Origin: Pseudomonas azerbaijanoccidentalis
GTDB taxonomy: Bacteria > Pseudomonadota > Gammaproteobacteria > Pseudomonadales > Pseudomonadaceae
NCBI RefSeq assembly: GCF_019145495.1
Contig: NZ_JAHSTU010000003.1
Coordinates: 372,001 to 436,000 of the forward strand
Direction: 5' to 3'
DNA: 64,000 nt
Position 1 is the stretch's first letter. The number at the start of each line of letters is the position of its first letter. The notes beneath the pieces were generated by a model, which ran no database searches, had not been told where the DNA came from, and saw only the letters and a list, made by a program, of their open reading frames with translations. Of the stretch, positions 54,963 to 63,776 are shown piece after piece. The translations under genes and the position numbers were made by a program.

Positions 54963-56936
54963 TTATTCACTGGTAAGGGCCGTGACCGGGTCGAGTCGGG
55001 CAGCTTTGCGAGCCGGCATGAAGCCGAAGACAACACCGGTGACCAGGGCGCAGCCGAAGGCGCCCAGCACCGCTATCAGGGAAAACGCCACAGCGACTTC
55101 GCTGAGGATCAACACGCCGCCGACGATCAGCGCCAGGGCTATCCCGGCCAGGCCGCCGACCACCGAGAGCATCACCGCTTCGGTGAGGAACTGGCGCAGG
55201 ATGTCGCGCTGGCGGGCGCCGGTGGCCATACGAATCCCTATCTCGCGGGTACGCTCGCGCACGGTCATGAGCATGATATTCATCACGCCGATACCGCCCA
55301 CCAGCAACGAGATCGCCGCGATCGAACCGAGCATCAGCGACAGGGTATTTTGCGTGCGCGCTTCGGCCTGGATCATCGCCGCGTTGTTGGTCAGTTCGAA
55401 ATCTTTCTTGCCGTTGTGCAGACGCAGCATCAGTTGCTCGATGGCGTGCTCGGTCTCCTTGACCTTGCGCGCATCCGCCGCGGCAATCGCGATGTACTCC
55501 GGGTTGTGTGTGCCGAACAAGCGCACGCTGGCGGCGGAGTAGGGGATGGCAATGCGGTCGTCGCTGTCGGAGTCGCCGGAGCTGGCGCCTTTTTCCGCCA
55601 GCACGCCGACCACCTGGAATGGCACGTTCTCGATCAGGATGTACTGGCCGATAGGGTTGGCCACGTCCTTGAGCAGTTTTGTACGGACCTTGTGGCCGAT
55701 CACCGCCACCGCAGCCGCGTTCTGTTCATCGGCCTCGGTGAAGTAGCTGCCCTCGACCACGGGCCAATTGAAAATCGCCGGGAAGTTGGTGTCGTTGCCG
55801 CCGACGTAGCTCAAATGGTCGAGGTTGCCGAAGCGCACCCCGGCTTCCTGGCCGTTGACCGGCATGATCCGCATCACCTGCGGCAGACTCGCCACGGCCT
55901 TGACCTCGTCGAGGGTGATGATGCCCAGCGGCGTACGCGGGTTGGGCGCCGAGCCGCTGAGGTAGATGATGTTGGAACCGAACGCGCCCATCTGCGCCAT
56001 GACCTGGCGCTTGCTGCCTTCACCCACGGCCAGCATCACCACCACCGAAGCCACGCCGATGATGATCCCCAGCAAAGTCAGCGCGGTGCGGAACTTGTTG
56101 ATCCACATCACCCGCCACGCCGCTTGCACGGCATCCACCAGTTCACCTTTCCAGGCACCGGTGGCTTCGGCGCCTTCGCTCAGGCGTTTGCGTAAATCGA
56201 CGGCTTGCAAGGCCCCGGGGGTGGCCGAGTGTTGCGCGGCCGGATTGTCCCGGGCGCTGTCGCTGATGATCAGGCCGTCACTGATTTCGATGATGCGTTT
56301 GGCCCGCGCCGCGACTTCGCGGTCGTGGGTGATCAGGATGACCACGTGGCCCTGGCTCGCCAGCTCGTCAAGCAGTGCCATGACCTCTTTGCCGCTATGG
56401 CTGTCGAGGGCGCCGGTGGGTTCGTCGGCGAGGATGATGTGGCCGCCGTTCATCAAGGCGCGAGCGATGGACACCCGTTGTTGCTGGCCGCCGGAAAGTT
56501 GGTGCGGACGGTTGCCGGTGCGCGAGGCCAGGCCGAGGCGGTCGAGCAGGGCGGCGGCGCGGGCGTGGCGCTCGGCGGCCGGGGTGCCGGCATAGATCGC
56601 CGGCATCTCGACGTTTTCCTGGGCCGAGCCCGAGGGAATCAAGTGGTAACCCTGGAACACGAAACCGAACGCTTCGCGGCGCAGCCAGGCCAGTTCGTCA
56701 CTGTCCAGCGCCGCGACGTTTTCCCCGGCGAAGCGGTACTCGCCAGAGGTTGGACGGTCGAGGCAGCCGAGGATGTTCATCAGCGTCGACTTGCCGGAAC
56801 CGGAGGCGCCGACGATCGCCACGAACTCCCCGGCATGGATCGACAGGTCGATCCCGCGCAACACGTGAACTTCAGGCGCGTCGCCACCGCCGTAGGCTTT
56901 GCGGATGTCCTGCAGTTCGATCAGGGGCGTTTGCAT
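54963..56936 (-). CDS. pvdT: MacB-like ABC exporter of pyoverdine (PvdT)
   Basis: A 657-residue inner-membrane ABC transporter with N-terminal ATPase. Walker A is [15 protein letters not shown] (about 41), signature [15 protein letters not shown] (about 143), Walker [13 protein letters not shown] first transmembrane helix near 280 leads to the periplasmic MacB domain and three C-terminal helices (FtsX fold), ending at VTALTSE. It works with PvdR and OpmQ. It starts immediately after the pvdR stop codon, with no intervening base. Domain order and length fit MacB. Confidence 0.94.
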   Translation of the reverse strand: MQTPLIELQDIRKAYGGGDAPEVHVLRGIDLSIHAGEFVAIVGASGSGKSTLMNILGCLDRPTSGEYRFAGENVAALDSDELAWLRREAFGFVFQGYHLIPSGSAQENVEMPAIYAGTPAAERHARAAALLDRLGLASRTGNRPHQLSGGQQQRVSIARALMNGGHIILADEPTGALDSHSGKEVMALLDELASQGHVVILITHDREVAARAKRIIEISDGLIISDSARDNPAAQHSATPGALQAVDLRKRLSEGAEATGAWKGELVDAVQAAWRVMWINKFRTALTLLGIIIGVASVVVMLAVGEGSKRQVMAQMGAFGSNIIYLSGSAPNPRTPLGIITLDEVKAVASLPQVMRIMPVNGQEAGVRFGNLDHLSYVGGNDTNFPAIFNWPVVEGSYFTEADEQNAAAVAVIGHKVRTKLLKDVANPIGQYILIENVPFQVVGVLAEKGASSGDSDSDDRIAIPYSAASVRLFGTHNPEYIAIAAADARKVKETEHAIEQLMLRLHNGKKDFELTNNAAMIQAEARTQNTLSLMLGSIAAISLLVGGIGVMNIMLMTVRERTREIGIRMATGARQRDILRQFLTEAVMLSVVGGLAGIALALIVGGVLILSEVAVAFSLIAVLGAFGCALVTGVVFGFMPARKAARLDPVTALTSE

Positions 56937-58109
56937 TCAACCGCCGCTCCCGTCGGCCGGGCCGATCAACAGGTGATCGCCTTCCTGCAAGCCGTCGAGG
57001 ATCTGCACCCGCAGGCGATCGCTGATACCGGTGCGCACGTTGCGTTGTTCGATGCTGCCGTTCTTGGCGACCACTTGCGCGATCTGGGTATCGGCTTGTG
57101 TGCCGGCCTGCAGAGCGGCAATCGGTGCAGTCAGTACGTTTTGTGCCTGGTCGGCGACAAAAAATACCTGGGTGGTCATTTCCGCCATCAGCGCGTTGTC
57201 GGCGTTGTCGACATCGAGCAACACGGTGTACAGCACGACGCGAGCGCTGCCGCTTTTGCTTGAGCTGGCGGGGCTGCCACCGCCCTGGCTTGTTTGATCG
57301 AGGGGCTTGGGCGGCACCGGCAGAATCTGCCGCACGGTGCTTTTCCAGCGCCGGGTGCCGCCGCTGAGGGTGGTGAACCACGCCGTCATGCCGGGTTTGA
57401 CGTGGCCGATGTCGGCTTCCGAGACTTCGGCCCAGACCGTCATCGGCGACAGTTTGGCGATGCGCAGAATCAGTGGAGTCTGCTGCTGGGCGTTGAGGGT
57501 TTGGCCTTCGCGGGCATCAAGTGCGACCACAGTGCCGGCCATCGGTGCGTAAATTCGCGTGTAGCCAAGTTCGGCCTGATCGCTGCGCAGGCTGGCCTGA
57601 GCCTGGCGAATCTGCGCCTGGAACATGTCGATCCGCGCCTGGGTGGCGCGCAGTTCCGCCTGGGCGGTTTGCACGTCCTCTTCGCGGGTGGCGCCGCCGG
57701 CCTTGAGATTTTGCTGGCGCTGGAATTTCTGCCGCGCCAGCTCATGCAACGCCCGCTGCTCTTCGAGCTGCGCCTTGAGGTTTTCGATGGAGAAACGTCC
57801 GGCGTCGAGTTTGGCCTGTTGCGTGGACGGGTCGATTTCCACCAGCAACTGACCTTCCTTGACCACGTCACCGACCTCCACATGAATCTTGTGGATCTGC
57901 CCGGACGCCTGGGCGCCCACGTCGACATAGCGCCGCGGTTGCAGGGTGCCCAAGGCCGTGACACTGCTTTCGATGTCGGCGCGGGTGACTTGCACGGTGG
58001 CAAACTGATCACGCCCCGGCGGGATGATTTGCCAGGCCGCGACGGCGATAACGGGGATCAGGCTGAGTGCGACAAGCAGGGCGCGTCGGGTGTGACGGGG
58101 ACGTTTCAT
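56937..58109 (-). CDS. pvdR: Periplasmic adaptor of the pyoverdine efflux pump (PvdR)
   Basis: A 390-residue membrane-fusion protein. An N-terminal signal anchor (ALLVALSLIPVIAVAAWQII) precedes the lipoyl half-motif region (VSVTALGTLQPRRYVDVG pattern), a long coiled-coil hairpin (about 95-180) and the beta-barrel part. It links PvdT to OpmQ. The frame is open to 58220, but that extension would include the iron-starvation box at 58174-58197, so the start at MKRPRHTRR is right; it matches the usual adaptor length. First gene of pvdR-pvdT-opmQ. Confidence 0.93.
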   Translation of the reverse strand: MKRPRHTRRALLVALSLIPVIAVAAWQIIPPGRDQFATVQVTRADIESSVTALGTLQPRRYVDVGAQASGQIHKIHVEVGDVVKEGQLLVEIDPSTQQAKLDAGRFSIENLKAQLEEQRALHELARQKFQRQQNLKAGGATREEDVQTAQAELRATQARIDMFQAQIRQAQASLRSDQAELGYTRIYAPMAGTVVALDAREGQTLNAQQQTPLILRIAKLSPMTVWAEVSEADIGHVKPGMTAWFTTLSGGTRRWKSTVRQILPVPPKPLDQTSQGGGSPASSSKSGSARVVLYTVLLDVDNADNALMAEMTTQVFFVADQAQNVLTAPIAALQAGTQADTQIAQVVAKNGSIEQRNVRTGISDRLRVQILDGLQEGDHLLIGPADGSGG

Positions 58110-58173
58110 GCAGGGTTCCAAAGCAGTTGAACACTGCCGTGGAGCCGGCAGGGACATGGAGCTGTCCTTGTAG

Positions 58174-58197
58174 ACGAGGACAGCAGCGGCGAATTTA
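58174..58197 (-). promoter_or_regulatory. PvdS iron-starvation box of pvdR-pvdT-opmQ
   Basis: On the minus strand TAAAT (58197-58193), 16 bases, then CGT (58176-58174): exact consensus, 65 bases before the pvdR ATG. The surrounding 58110-58490 holds no gene. Confidence 0.86.
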
Positions 58198-58243
58198 GCC
58201 CGCGACACATGGCGTAACACCAGTACCTGTGGATCCGCAGGAC

Positions 58244-58327
58244 CTGTAGGAGCTGTCGAGTGAAACGAGGCTGCGATCTTTTGATCTTTAAAATCAAAAG
58301 ATCGCAGCCTTCGGCAGCTCCTACAGG
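58244..58327. repeat. REPIN, TGTAGGAGCTG family, left arm altered
   Basis: TGTAGGAGCTGTCGAGTGAA with ACGAGGCTGCGATC is a diverged left arm; the right arm AAAAGATCGCAGCCTTCGGC with AGCTCCTACA is standard. It lies between pvdR and fpvI. Confidence 0.85.
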
Positions 58328-58390
58328 GGCGTACAGGCGCTAGACCACGACTATTTGTCGGGCAATAGAAAGCAATACTTTAAATCTATA

Positions 58391-58405
58391 TGAGAATTAC
58401 TATAA
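58391..58405 (+). promoter_or_regulatory. Fur box upstream of fpvI
   Basis: TGAGAATTACTATAA matches the 7-1-7 Fur pattern TGATAAT-N-ATTATCA at 11-12 of 14 positions, about 86 bases before the ATG, in AT-rich promoter-like sequence. This fits direct iron control of the sigma gene. Confidence 0.65.
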
Positions 58406-58490
58406 ATTACGCAACTCAAATTGCCACTATCTTGCCATTGGCTGTTTTTTGCTCGATTAGCTGGTTCAAGACCGCACCCGTGCCGGAGTC

Positions 58491-58973
58491 ATGTTGGAAA
58501 ACTACTATCGAGAGCTGGTGTGTTTCCTGAACGCCAAGCTCGGCAACCGGCAGGTTGCCGAAGATGTGGTGCATGACGCTTATCTGCGGGTCCTGGAGCG
58601 CTCCAGCGACACGCCGATCGAGCAGCCCCGGGCGTTTCTTTATCGCACGGCGCTGAACCTGGTGATCGACGATCATCGGCGCAATGCCTTGCGCCAGGTC
58701 GAATCACTCGACGTGCTGGACAACGAAGAGCGTTATTTCAGCCCGTCGCCCCTCAGCAGCCTCGATCACGGTCAGCGCCTGGACATGCTCCAGCGCGCGT
58801 TGGCGGAACTGCCTCGGCTGTGCCGCGAGAGTTTTCTGTTGCGCAAGATCGAAGGCCTGTCACACCCGGAAATCGCCGAACAGTTAGGCATTTCCAAAGC
58901 CCTGGTCGAGAAGCACATCGTCAATGCGATGAAGCATTGCCGGGTGCGCATGCTGCAATGGGATGCGCATTGA
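58491..58973 (+). CDS. fpvI: ECF sigma factor FpvI
   Basis: A 160-residue extracytoplasmic-function sigma factor of the iron-starvation group. Region 2 lies at about 10-75 (AEDVVHDAYLRVLE, FLYRTALNLVIDDHRR) and region 4 at about 100-155 (LPRLCRESFLLRKIEGLSHPEIAEQLGIS, helix-turn-helix). FpvI drives fpvA when the receptor is occupied. The ATG follows GGAG. In P. aeruginosa fpvR (the anti-sigma gene) precedes fpvI; here no such gene exists between pvdR and fpvI. The adjacency to pvdA is the same as in P. aeruginosa and distinguishes it from PvdS. Confidence 0.88.
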   Translation: MLENYYRELVCFLNAKLGNRQVAEDVVHDAYLRVLERSSDTPIEQPRAFLYRTALNLVIDDHRRNALRQVESLDVLDNEERYFSPSPLSSLDHGQRLDMLQRALAELPRLCRESFLLRKIEGLSHPEIAEQLGISKALVEKHIVNAMKHCRVRMLQWDAH

Positions 58974-58998
58974 TCGGCGTCCTTTGATCCCTTCTTGT

Positions 58999-59022
58999 TA
59001 AATTTTATTTCACTGTCCTCGT
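58999..59022 (+). promoter_or_regulatory. PvdS iron-starvation box of pvdA
   Basis: TAAAT (58999-59003), 16 bases, CGT (59020-59022): exact consensus, 100 bases before the pvdA start. Confidence 0.88.
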
Positions 59023-59122
59023 TCCTACTCAACAGACGACCTACTGTCCTGCTCCGGGCCGGTCAGGTCACTTAGGCTCTCCTTGCCCCACAGCAGCGGG
59101 GTTCATCCAGAGGACACTGGAA

Positions 59123-60460
59123 ATGACACAGGCAATTGCATCGCCCATCGTTCACGACCTGATCGGCGTCGGTTTTGGCCCTTCGAACCTGGCGCTGGCC
59201 ATCGCTCTGCAAGAGCGCGGGCCGATCCAGGGCGAGCTGGATGTGCTGTTTCTCGACAAGCAGGCCAACTACAGCTGGCACGGCAACACACTGTCGACCC
59301 AGAGCGAGTTGCAGATTTCCTTCCTCAAGGACCTGGTGACCCTGCGCAACCCGACCAGCCCTTATTCGTTTGTTAACTACCTCAAGGCCCACGGGCGTCT
59401 GGTGGATTTCATCAACCTGGGCACCTTCTATCCGTGCCGCATGGAGTACAACGACTACCTGCGCTGGGTCGCCGCACAGTTCGGACGTCAGAGCCGCTAT
59501 GGCGAAGAAGTGCTGACCATCGAGCCGGTGCTGCATAACCAGCAAGTCGAAGCGCTGCGGGTGATTTCCCGGGATGCGAGCGGCCATCAACACGTGCGTA
59601 CTGCGCGTTCGGTGGTGGTCAGCGCCGGCGGTACGCCGCGTATTCCCGAGGCGTTCAAGGCACTGAAAGATGACGGTCGGGTGTTCCACCATTCGCAGTA
59701 CCTGGCGCAAATGGCCAAGCAGCCGTGCGTGAACAACCAACCGATGAGCATTGCGATCATCGGCGGCGGGCAGAGTGCGGCGGAAGCCTTCATCGATCTC
59801 AATGACAGCTTCCCGTCGGTACAGGTCGACATGATCCTGCGCGGCTCGGCGCTGAAACCGGCGGACGACAGCCCGTTCGTCAACGAAGTGTTCTCGCCGG
59901 AGTTCACCGACCTGGTGTTCCAGCAGGAAAGCAGCGAGCGTGAGCGACTGGTCAACGAGTACCACAACACCAACTATTCGGTGGTGGACATTGACCTGAT
60001 CGAGCGCATCTACGGGATTTTCTACCGGCAGAAAGTCTCGGGTATTGCCCGACACGCGTTCCGCACCCTGACCACGATCGAAAAAGCCACCGCCACCGAG
60101 CGTGGCATAGAACTGGCGGTGCGCAACAACGCCAATGGTGAAGTCACGGTTCGCCACTACGATGCCGTGGTGTTGGCCACCGGTTACGAGCGCCAGATGC
60201 ATCGCAAACTGCTGGCTCCGCTGGAGCAGTACCTGGGTGATTTCGAGGTCGATCGCAATTACAAGCTGATCACCGACGAGCGCTGCAAGGCCGGCATCTA
60301 CATGCAGGGCTTCTGTCAGGCCAGCCATGGCCTGAGCGATACGCTGCTGTCGATCCTGCCGATCCGCGCCGATGAAATTGCCGGGTCGCTGTATGACCAT
60401 GGCAAGAACCGTGGGCACAGCCGTTCGGTGGTGGATTTGTTGTTGGCGACTGCCAGCTGA
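59123..60460 (+). CDS. pvdA: L-ornithine N5-monooxygenase
   Basis: A 445-residue flavin- and NADPH-dependent hydroxylase that makes N5-hydroxyornithine, the iron-binding residue of pyoverdine. The FAD motif GVGFGPSNLALA is at about 15-26, the NADPH motif IIGGGQSAAE near 212 and the C-terminal ATGYE near 352; the ornithine-binding segment QISFLKDLVTLRNP is intact. The ATG follows GAGGA. Two of the six adenylation domains of the NRPSs have matching hydroxyornithine-like pockets. It is controlled by its own iron-starvation box. Confidence 0.96.
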   Translation: MTQAIASPIVHDLIGVGFGPSNLALAIALQERGPIQGELDVLFLDKQANYSWHGNTLSTQSELQISFLKDLVTLRNPTSPYSFVNYLKAHGRLVDFINLGTFYPCRMEYNDYLRWVAAQFGRQSRYGEEVLTIEPVLHNQQVEALRVISRDASGHQHVRTARSVVVSAGGTPRIPEAFKALKDDGRVFHHSQYLAQMAKQPCVNNQPMSIAIIGGGQSAAEAFIDLNDSFPSVQVDMILRGSALKPADDSPFVNEVFSPEFTDLVFQQESSERERLVNEYHNTNYSVVDIDLIERIYGIFYRQKVSGIARHAFRTLTTIEKATATERGIELAVRNNANGEVTVRHYDAVVLATGYERQMHRKLLAPLEQYLGDFEVDRNYKLITDERCKAGIYMQGFCQASHGLSDTLLSILPIRADEIAGSLYDHGKNRGHSRSVVDLLLATAS

Positions 60461-60476
60461 CTTTAAGTTGAACCGC

Positions 60477-60554
60477 AAAAGATCGCAGCCTTCGGCAGCT
60501 CCTACAGTGGAATGACATTCACCTGTAGGAGCTGCCGAAGGCTGCGATCTTTTG
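60477..60554. repeat. REPIN after pvdA
   Basis: AAAAGATCGCAGCCTTCGGC with AGCTCCTACA faces TGTAGGAGCTGCCGAAGGCT with GCGATCTTTT; both arms are perfect. It starts 17 bases after the pvdA stop. Confidence 0.92.
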
Positions 60555-60639
60555 ATTTTGCAATCAATCCTGAACCCTTCCTGAAGAACCCCGCATTTCC
60601 CCAGCCATTCCCCGCCGCAGCGTTTACTCTGCAAAAACC

Positions 60640-60944
60640 GGGGCGTAAGCTTCGCGCGTTTTCAATCCATAGCGGAGACCCACAGTGGGTACTAGTTCGA
60701 GTGACAGTAGTCGGCCGGTTTCGATAACCGGCACATCCTCGGCCCGATAACGCGCAGACTTTTTGTGCCGTTGTCTCGCCGTTAAAAGCGAGCAGCGGCA
60801 TCCCGATCATGGCCAGTCCCGGCCGGCATCCCGACGTCCTTCTCATCGACGCTGAACCGTGCGTGATGTTCGACTTTTTGTCGGCATCGCGGCGCACCGA
60901 CACGCCTGCTCGACGGTTTCCCGGCTGACCCTGGGGGAACTGCC
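60640..60944 (+). promoter_or_regulatory. Structured leader region of mgtA
   Basis: About 300 bases without a convincing gene that can fold into several hairpins: ACCCA/TGGGT (60678-60690), GCCGGTT/AACCGGC (60714-60732) and a 13-pair stem of TGCCGTTG-CTCGC with GCGAG-CAGCGGCA (60766-60800). It does not resemble the enterobacterial mgtA leader or an M-box by eye. A long structured leader before a Mg2+ transporter suggests RNA-level control, but this is inference. Confidence 0.45.
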
Positions 60945-63647
60945 ATGAACCTGATCCTGCTCAAAGAATTCTTCGCCGGATTCCTGCGTACCCGCCACAT
61001 CGCCCGACACTTCCGTCGCCTGGCGCTGCTGGAAAACTTCACCGACACCACGGTCAGCCGTGAGGTGCCGCCGACCCTGGCGCAAACCCTGGTGAGTGCC
61101 GCCGGCAGTGACGCCGGCCCGTTGCTGAATTCCCTGGGCAGCCACACCGACGGCTTGAGCGAACTGGAGGCCCAGGCCCGGCGCGTGCAGTTCGGTCTCA
61201 ATGAGGTCGAGCACGAACAGCCGCTGCCTTGGTGGACCCATTTGTGGCACTGCTACAGGAACCCGTTCAACCTGCTGCTGACGTTGCTGGCAGTCATCTC
61301 CTGGCTGACCGAAGACATGAAAGCCGCCACTGTGATTTTTTCCATGGTGGTGCTCTCGACGCTGCTGCGTTTTTGGCAGGAAAGCAAATCCAACCAGGCT
61401 GCCGATGCACTCAAGGCGATGGTCAGCAATACCGCGACGGTGCTGCGTCGCGACGAGGCCCGCGGCGAATTACCGATCAAGCAACTGGTGCCGGGCGACC
61501 TGATCGTGCTGTCGGCCGGTGACATGATCCCGGCCGATTGCCGGGTGCTCAGTGCCAAGGACCTGTTCGTCAGCCAGGCGGCGATGACCGGCGAATCGAT
61601 GCCGGTGGAAAAATTCCCGCACCAGCAGGACACCGCCACGCTCAACCCACTGGACCTGGAAAATATCCTGTTCATGGGCACCAACGTGGTGTCCGGAACG
61701 GCCATGGCCGTGATCCTCACCACCGGCAACAGCACTTATTTTGGTGCACTGGCCCAGCGCGTCGGGGCGACCGACCGCGCTCCGACGTCGTTCCAGACCG
61801 GGGTCAACAAAGTCAGCTGGCTGTTGATTCGCTTCATGTTCGTCATGGCGCCGCTGGTGCTGTTCATCAACGGTTTCACCAAGGGTGACTGGACTGAAGC
61901 GTTGCTGTTCGCGCTGTCGATTGCCGTGGGCCTGACCCCGGAAATGCTGCCGATGATCGTCACCTCGACACTGGCCAAGGGCGCGGTGTTCCTGTCGCGC
62001 AAAAAGGTCATCGTCAAACGCCTCGACGCCATTCAGAACTTCGGCGCCATGGACGTGCTGTGCACCGACAAGACCGGCACCCTGACCCAGGACAAGATCT
62101 TCCTGGCGCGCAACGTCGACGTCTGGGGCAACGATTGCGATGACGTGCTGGAAATGGCTTACCTCAACAGCTACTACCAGACCGGCCTGAAAAACCTGCT
62201 GGATGTGGCGGTGCTTGAGCATGTGGAAATCCACCGGCAGCTGAAGGTCGGCACGGCATTTCGCAAGGTCGATGAGATCCCGTTCGACTTCACCCGGCGG
62301 CGCATGTCGGTGGTGGTCGCCGAGCGCGATCAACCGCATCTGTTGATCTGCAAAGGCGCCGTGGAAGAAGTGTTGGCGGTCTGCACCCGTGTACGTCACG
62401 GCGTGGTGGATGAAGCGTTGAGCGATGAACTGTTGGCGCGGATTCGTCAGGTCACGGCGGCGTTCAATGCCGAAGGTCTGCGGGTGGTCGCCGTGGCTGC
62501 ACGGCCGATGATCGAGGGCCGCGACACGTACAATCTGGCCGATGAACAGGCGCTGACGCTGATCGGTTACGTGGCGTTCCTTGATCCGCCAAAGGAAAGC
62601 ACCGCACCGGCGCTCAAGGCGCTGGCTGCCCATGGCGTGGCAGTGAAAGTGCTGACCGGCGACAACGAGCTGGTGACTGCGAAAATCTGCCGCGAAGTCG
62701 GGCTGGAGCAACAAGGCCTGCTGATGGGCGATGACATTGAGCGCATGAGCGACGCCGAACTGGCGGTGGCGATCGAGACAACGAACGTTTTCGCCAAACT
62801 CACCCCTTCGCACAAGGAACGCATCGTCCGGTTGCTCAAGGGTAACGGCCACGTGGTCGGTTTCATGGGCGACGGCATCAACGACGCCCCGGCCCTGCGC
62901 ACCGCCGACATCGGCATTTCCGTCGACAGCGCGGTGGACATCGCCAAGGAAGCGGCTGACATCATCCTTCTGGAAAAGAGCCTGATGGTGCTGGAGGAGG
63001 GCGTGCTGGAAGGGCGCCGGACCTTCGCCAACATGCTCAAGTACATCAAGATGACTGCCAGCTCCAACTTCGGCAACGTGTTCTCGGTGCTGGTGGCCAG
63101 CGCGTTCATTCCGTTCCTGCCAATGCTGCCGATGCACCTGTTGGTGCAGAACCTGCTTTACGACATTTCGCAGATCGCCATCCCGTTCGATCACGTCGAT
63201 GCCGACATGCTGCAGAAACCACAGCGCTGGCAGCCGGCGGATGTCGGGCGCTTCATGCTGTTTTTCGGGCCGATCAGCTCGATCTTCGACATCACTACGT
63301 TTGCCTTGATGTGGTACGTGTTCGACGCCAATACCCCGGACCATCAGACCCTGTTCCAGTCCGGATGGTTCGTGGTCGGGCTGCTGACCCAGACGCTGAT
63401 CGTGCACATGATCCGCACGCCGAAAGTGCCGTTCCTGCAAAGCCGCGCGGCGTTGCCGCTGATGGTCATGACCGGAGTCATCATGGCCGTGGGGATTTTC
63501 CTGCCGATGGGGCCACTGGCGCACTACTTCAAATTGCAGGCGCTGCCGTCGCTGTACTTCGTGTTCCTGCCGGTGATTCTGCTGGCGTACATGGGCCTGA
63601 CCCAGGCGGTGAAGGGGTTCTACATCCGGCGGTTTGGCTGGCAGTAA
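60945..63647 (+). CDS. mgtA: Magnesium-importing P-type ATPase (MgtA/MgtB)
   Basis: A 900-residue P3B-type ATPase that imports Mg2+. The N-terminal cytoplasmic tail is followed by cation-ATPase domain elements, the TGES motif (MTGESMPVEKF), the phosphorylation motif CTDKTGTLTQDK (Asp near 375), the nucleotide-binding KGAVEEV, and the hinge MGDGINDAPAL. The C-terminal membrane domain ends in basic residues. PEMLP in the transmembrane part (VGLTPEMLPMIV) is the MgtA-type signature. The ATG is preceded by GGGGGAAC. It has no neighbour with a related function; the preceding leader suggests Mg2+ or PhoP control. Confidence 0.94.
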   Translation: MNLILLKEFFAGFLRTRHIARHFRRLALLENFTDTTVSREVPPTLAQTLVSAAGSDAGPLLNSLGSHTDGLSELEAQARRVQFGLNEVEHEQPLPWWTHLWHCYRNPFNLLLTLLAVISWLTEDMKAATVIFSMVVLSTLLRFWQESKSNQAADALKAMVSNTATVLRRDEARGELPIKQLVPGDLIVLSAGDMIPADCRVLSAKDLFVSQAAMTGESMPVEKFPHQQDTATLNPLDLENILFMGTNVVSGTAMAVILTTGNSTYFGALAQRVGATDRAPTSFQTGVNKVSWLLIRFMFVMAPLVLFINGFTKGDWTEALLFALSIAVGLTPEMLPMIVTSTLAKGAVFLSRKKVIVKRLDAIQNFGAMDVLCTDKTGTLTQDKIFLARNVDVWGNDCDDVLEMAYLNSYYQTGLKNLLDVAVLEHVEIHRQLKVGTAFRKVDEIPFDFTRRRMSVVVAERDQPHLLICKGAVEEVLAVCTRVRHGVVDEALSDELLARIRQVTAAFNAEGLRVVAVAARPMIEGRDTYNLADEQALTLIGYVAFLDPPKESTAPALKALAAHGVAVKVLTGDNELVTAKICREVGLEQQGLLMGDDIERMSDAELAVAIETTNVFAKLTPSHKERIVRLLKGNGHVVGFMGDGINDAPALRTADIGISVDSAVDIAKEAADIILLEKSLMVLEEGVLEGRRTFANMLKYIKMTASSNFGNVFSVLVASAFIPFLPMLPMHLLVQNLLYDISQIAIPFDHVDADMLQKPQRWQPADVGRFMLFFGPISSIFDITTFALMWYVFDANTPDHQTLFQSGWFVVGLLTQTLIVHMIRTPKVPFLQSRAALPLMVMTGVIMAVGIFLPMGPLAHYFKLQALPSLYFVFLPVILLAYMGLTQAVKGFYIRRFGWQ

Positions 63648-63776
63648 TGCTGCCAGGTGCAGGAGCTGCGACAGCTCCTACCGAACAAGCGCCTCAGTAT
63701 TTGGGAAAAGTCCTACAGAAAGGTCGTTGGGTCTTCCGTAGCCTTGCGACCTCATTGATCTGACCCGGGGGCCACG

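Noticed and set aside
61470..63524. 684-codon minus-strand frame opposite mgtA
   Set aside because: The plus strand carries the complete P-type ATPase with all motifs. The opposite frame is rich in His, Gln and Arg, as expected for an antisense shadow.
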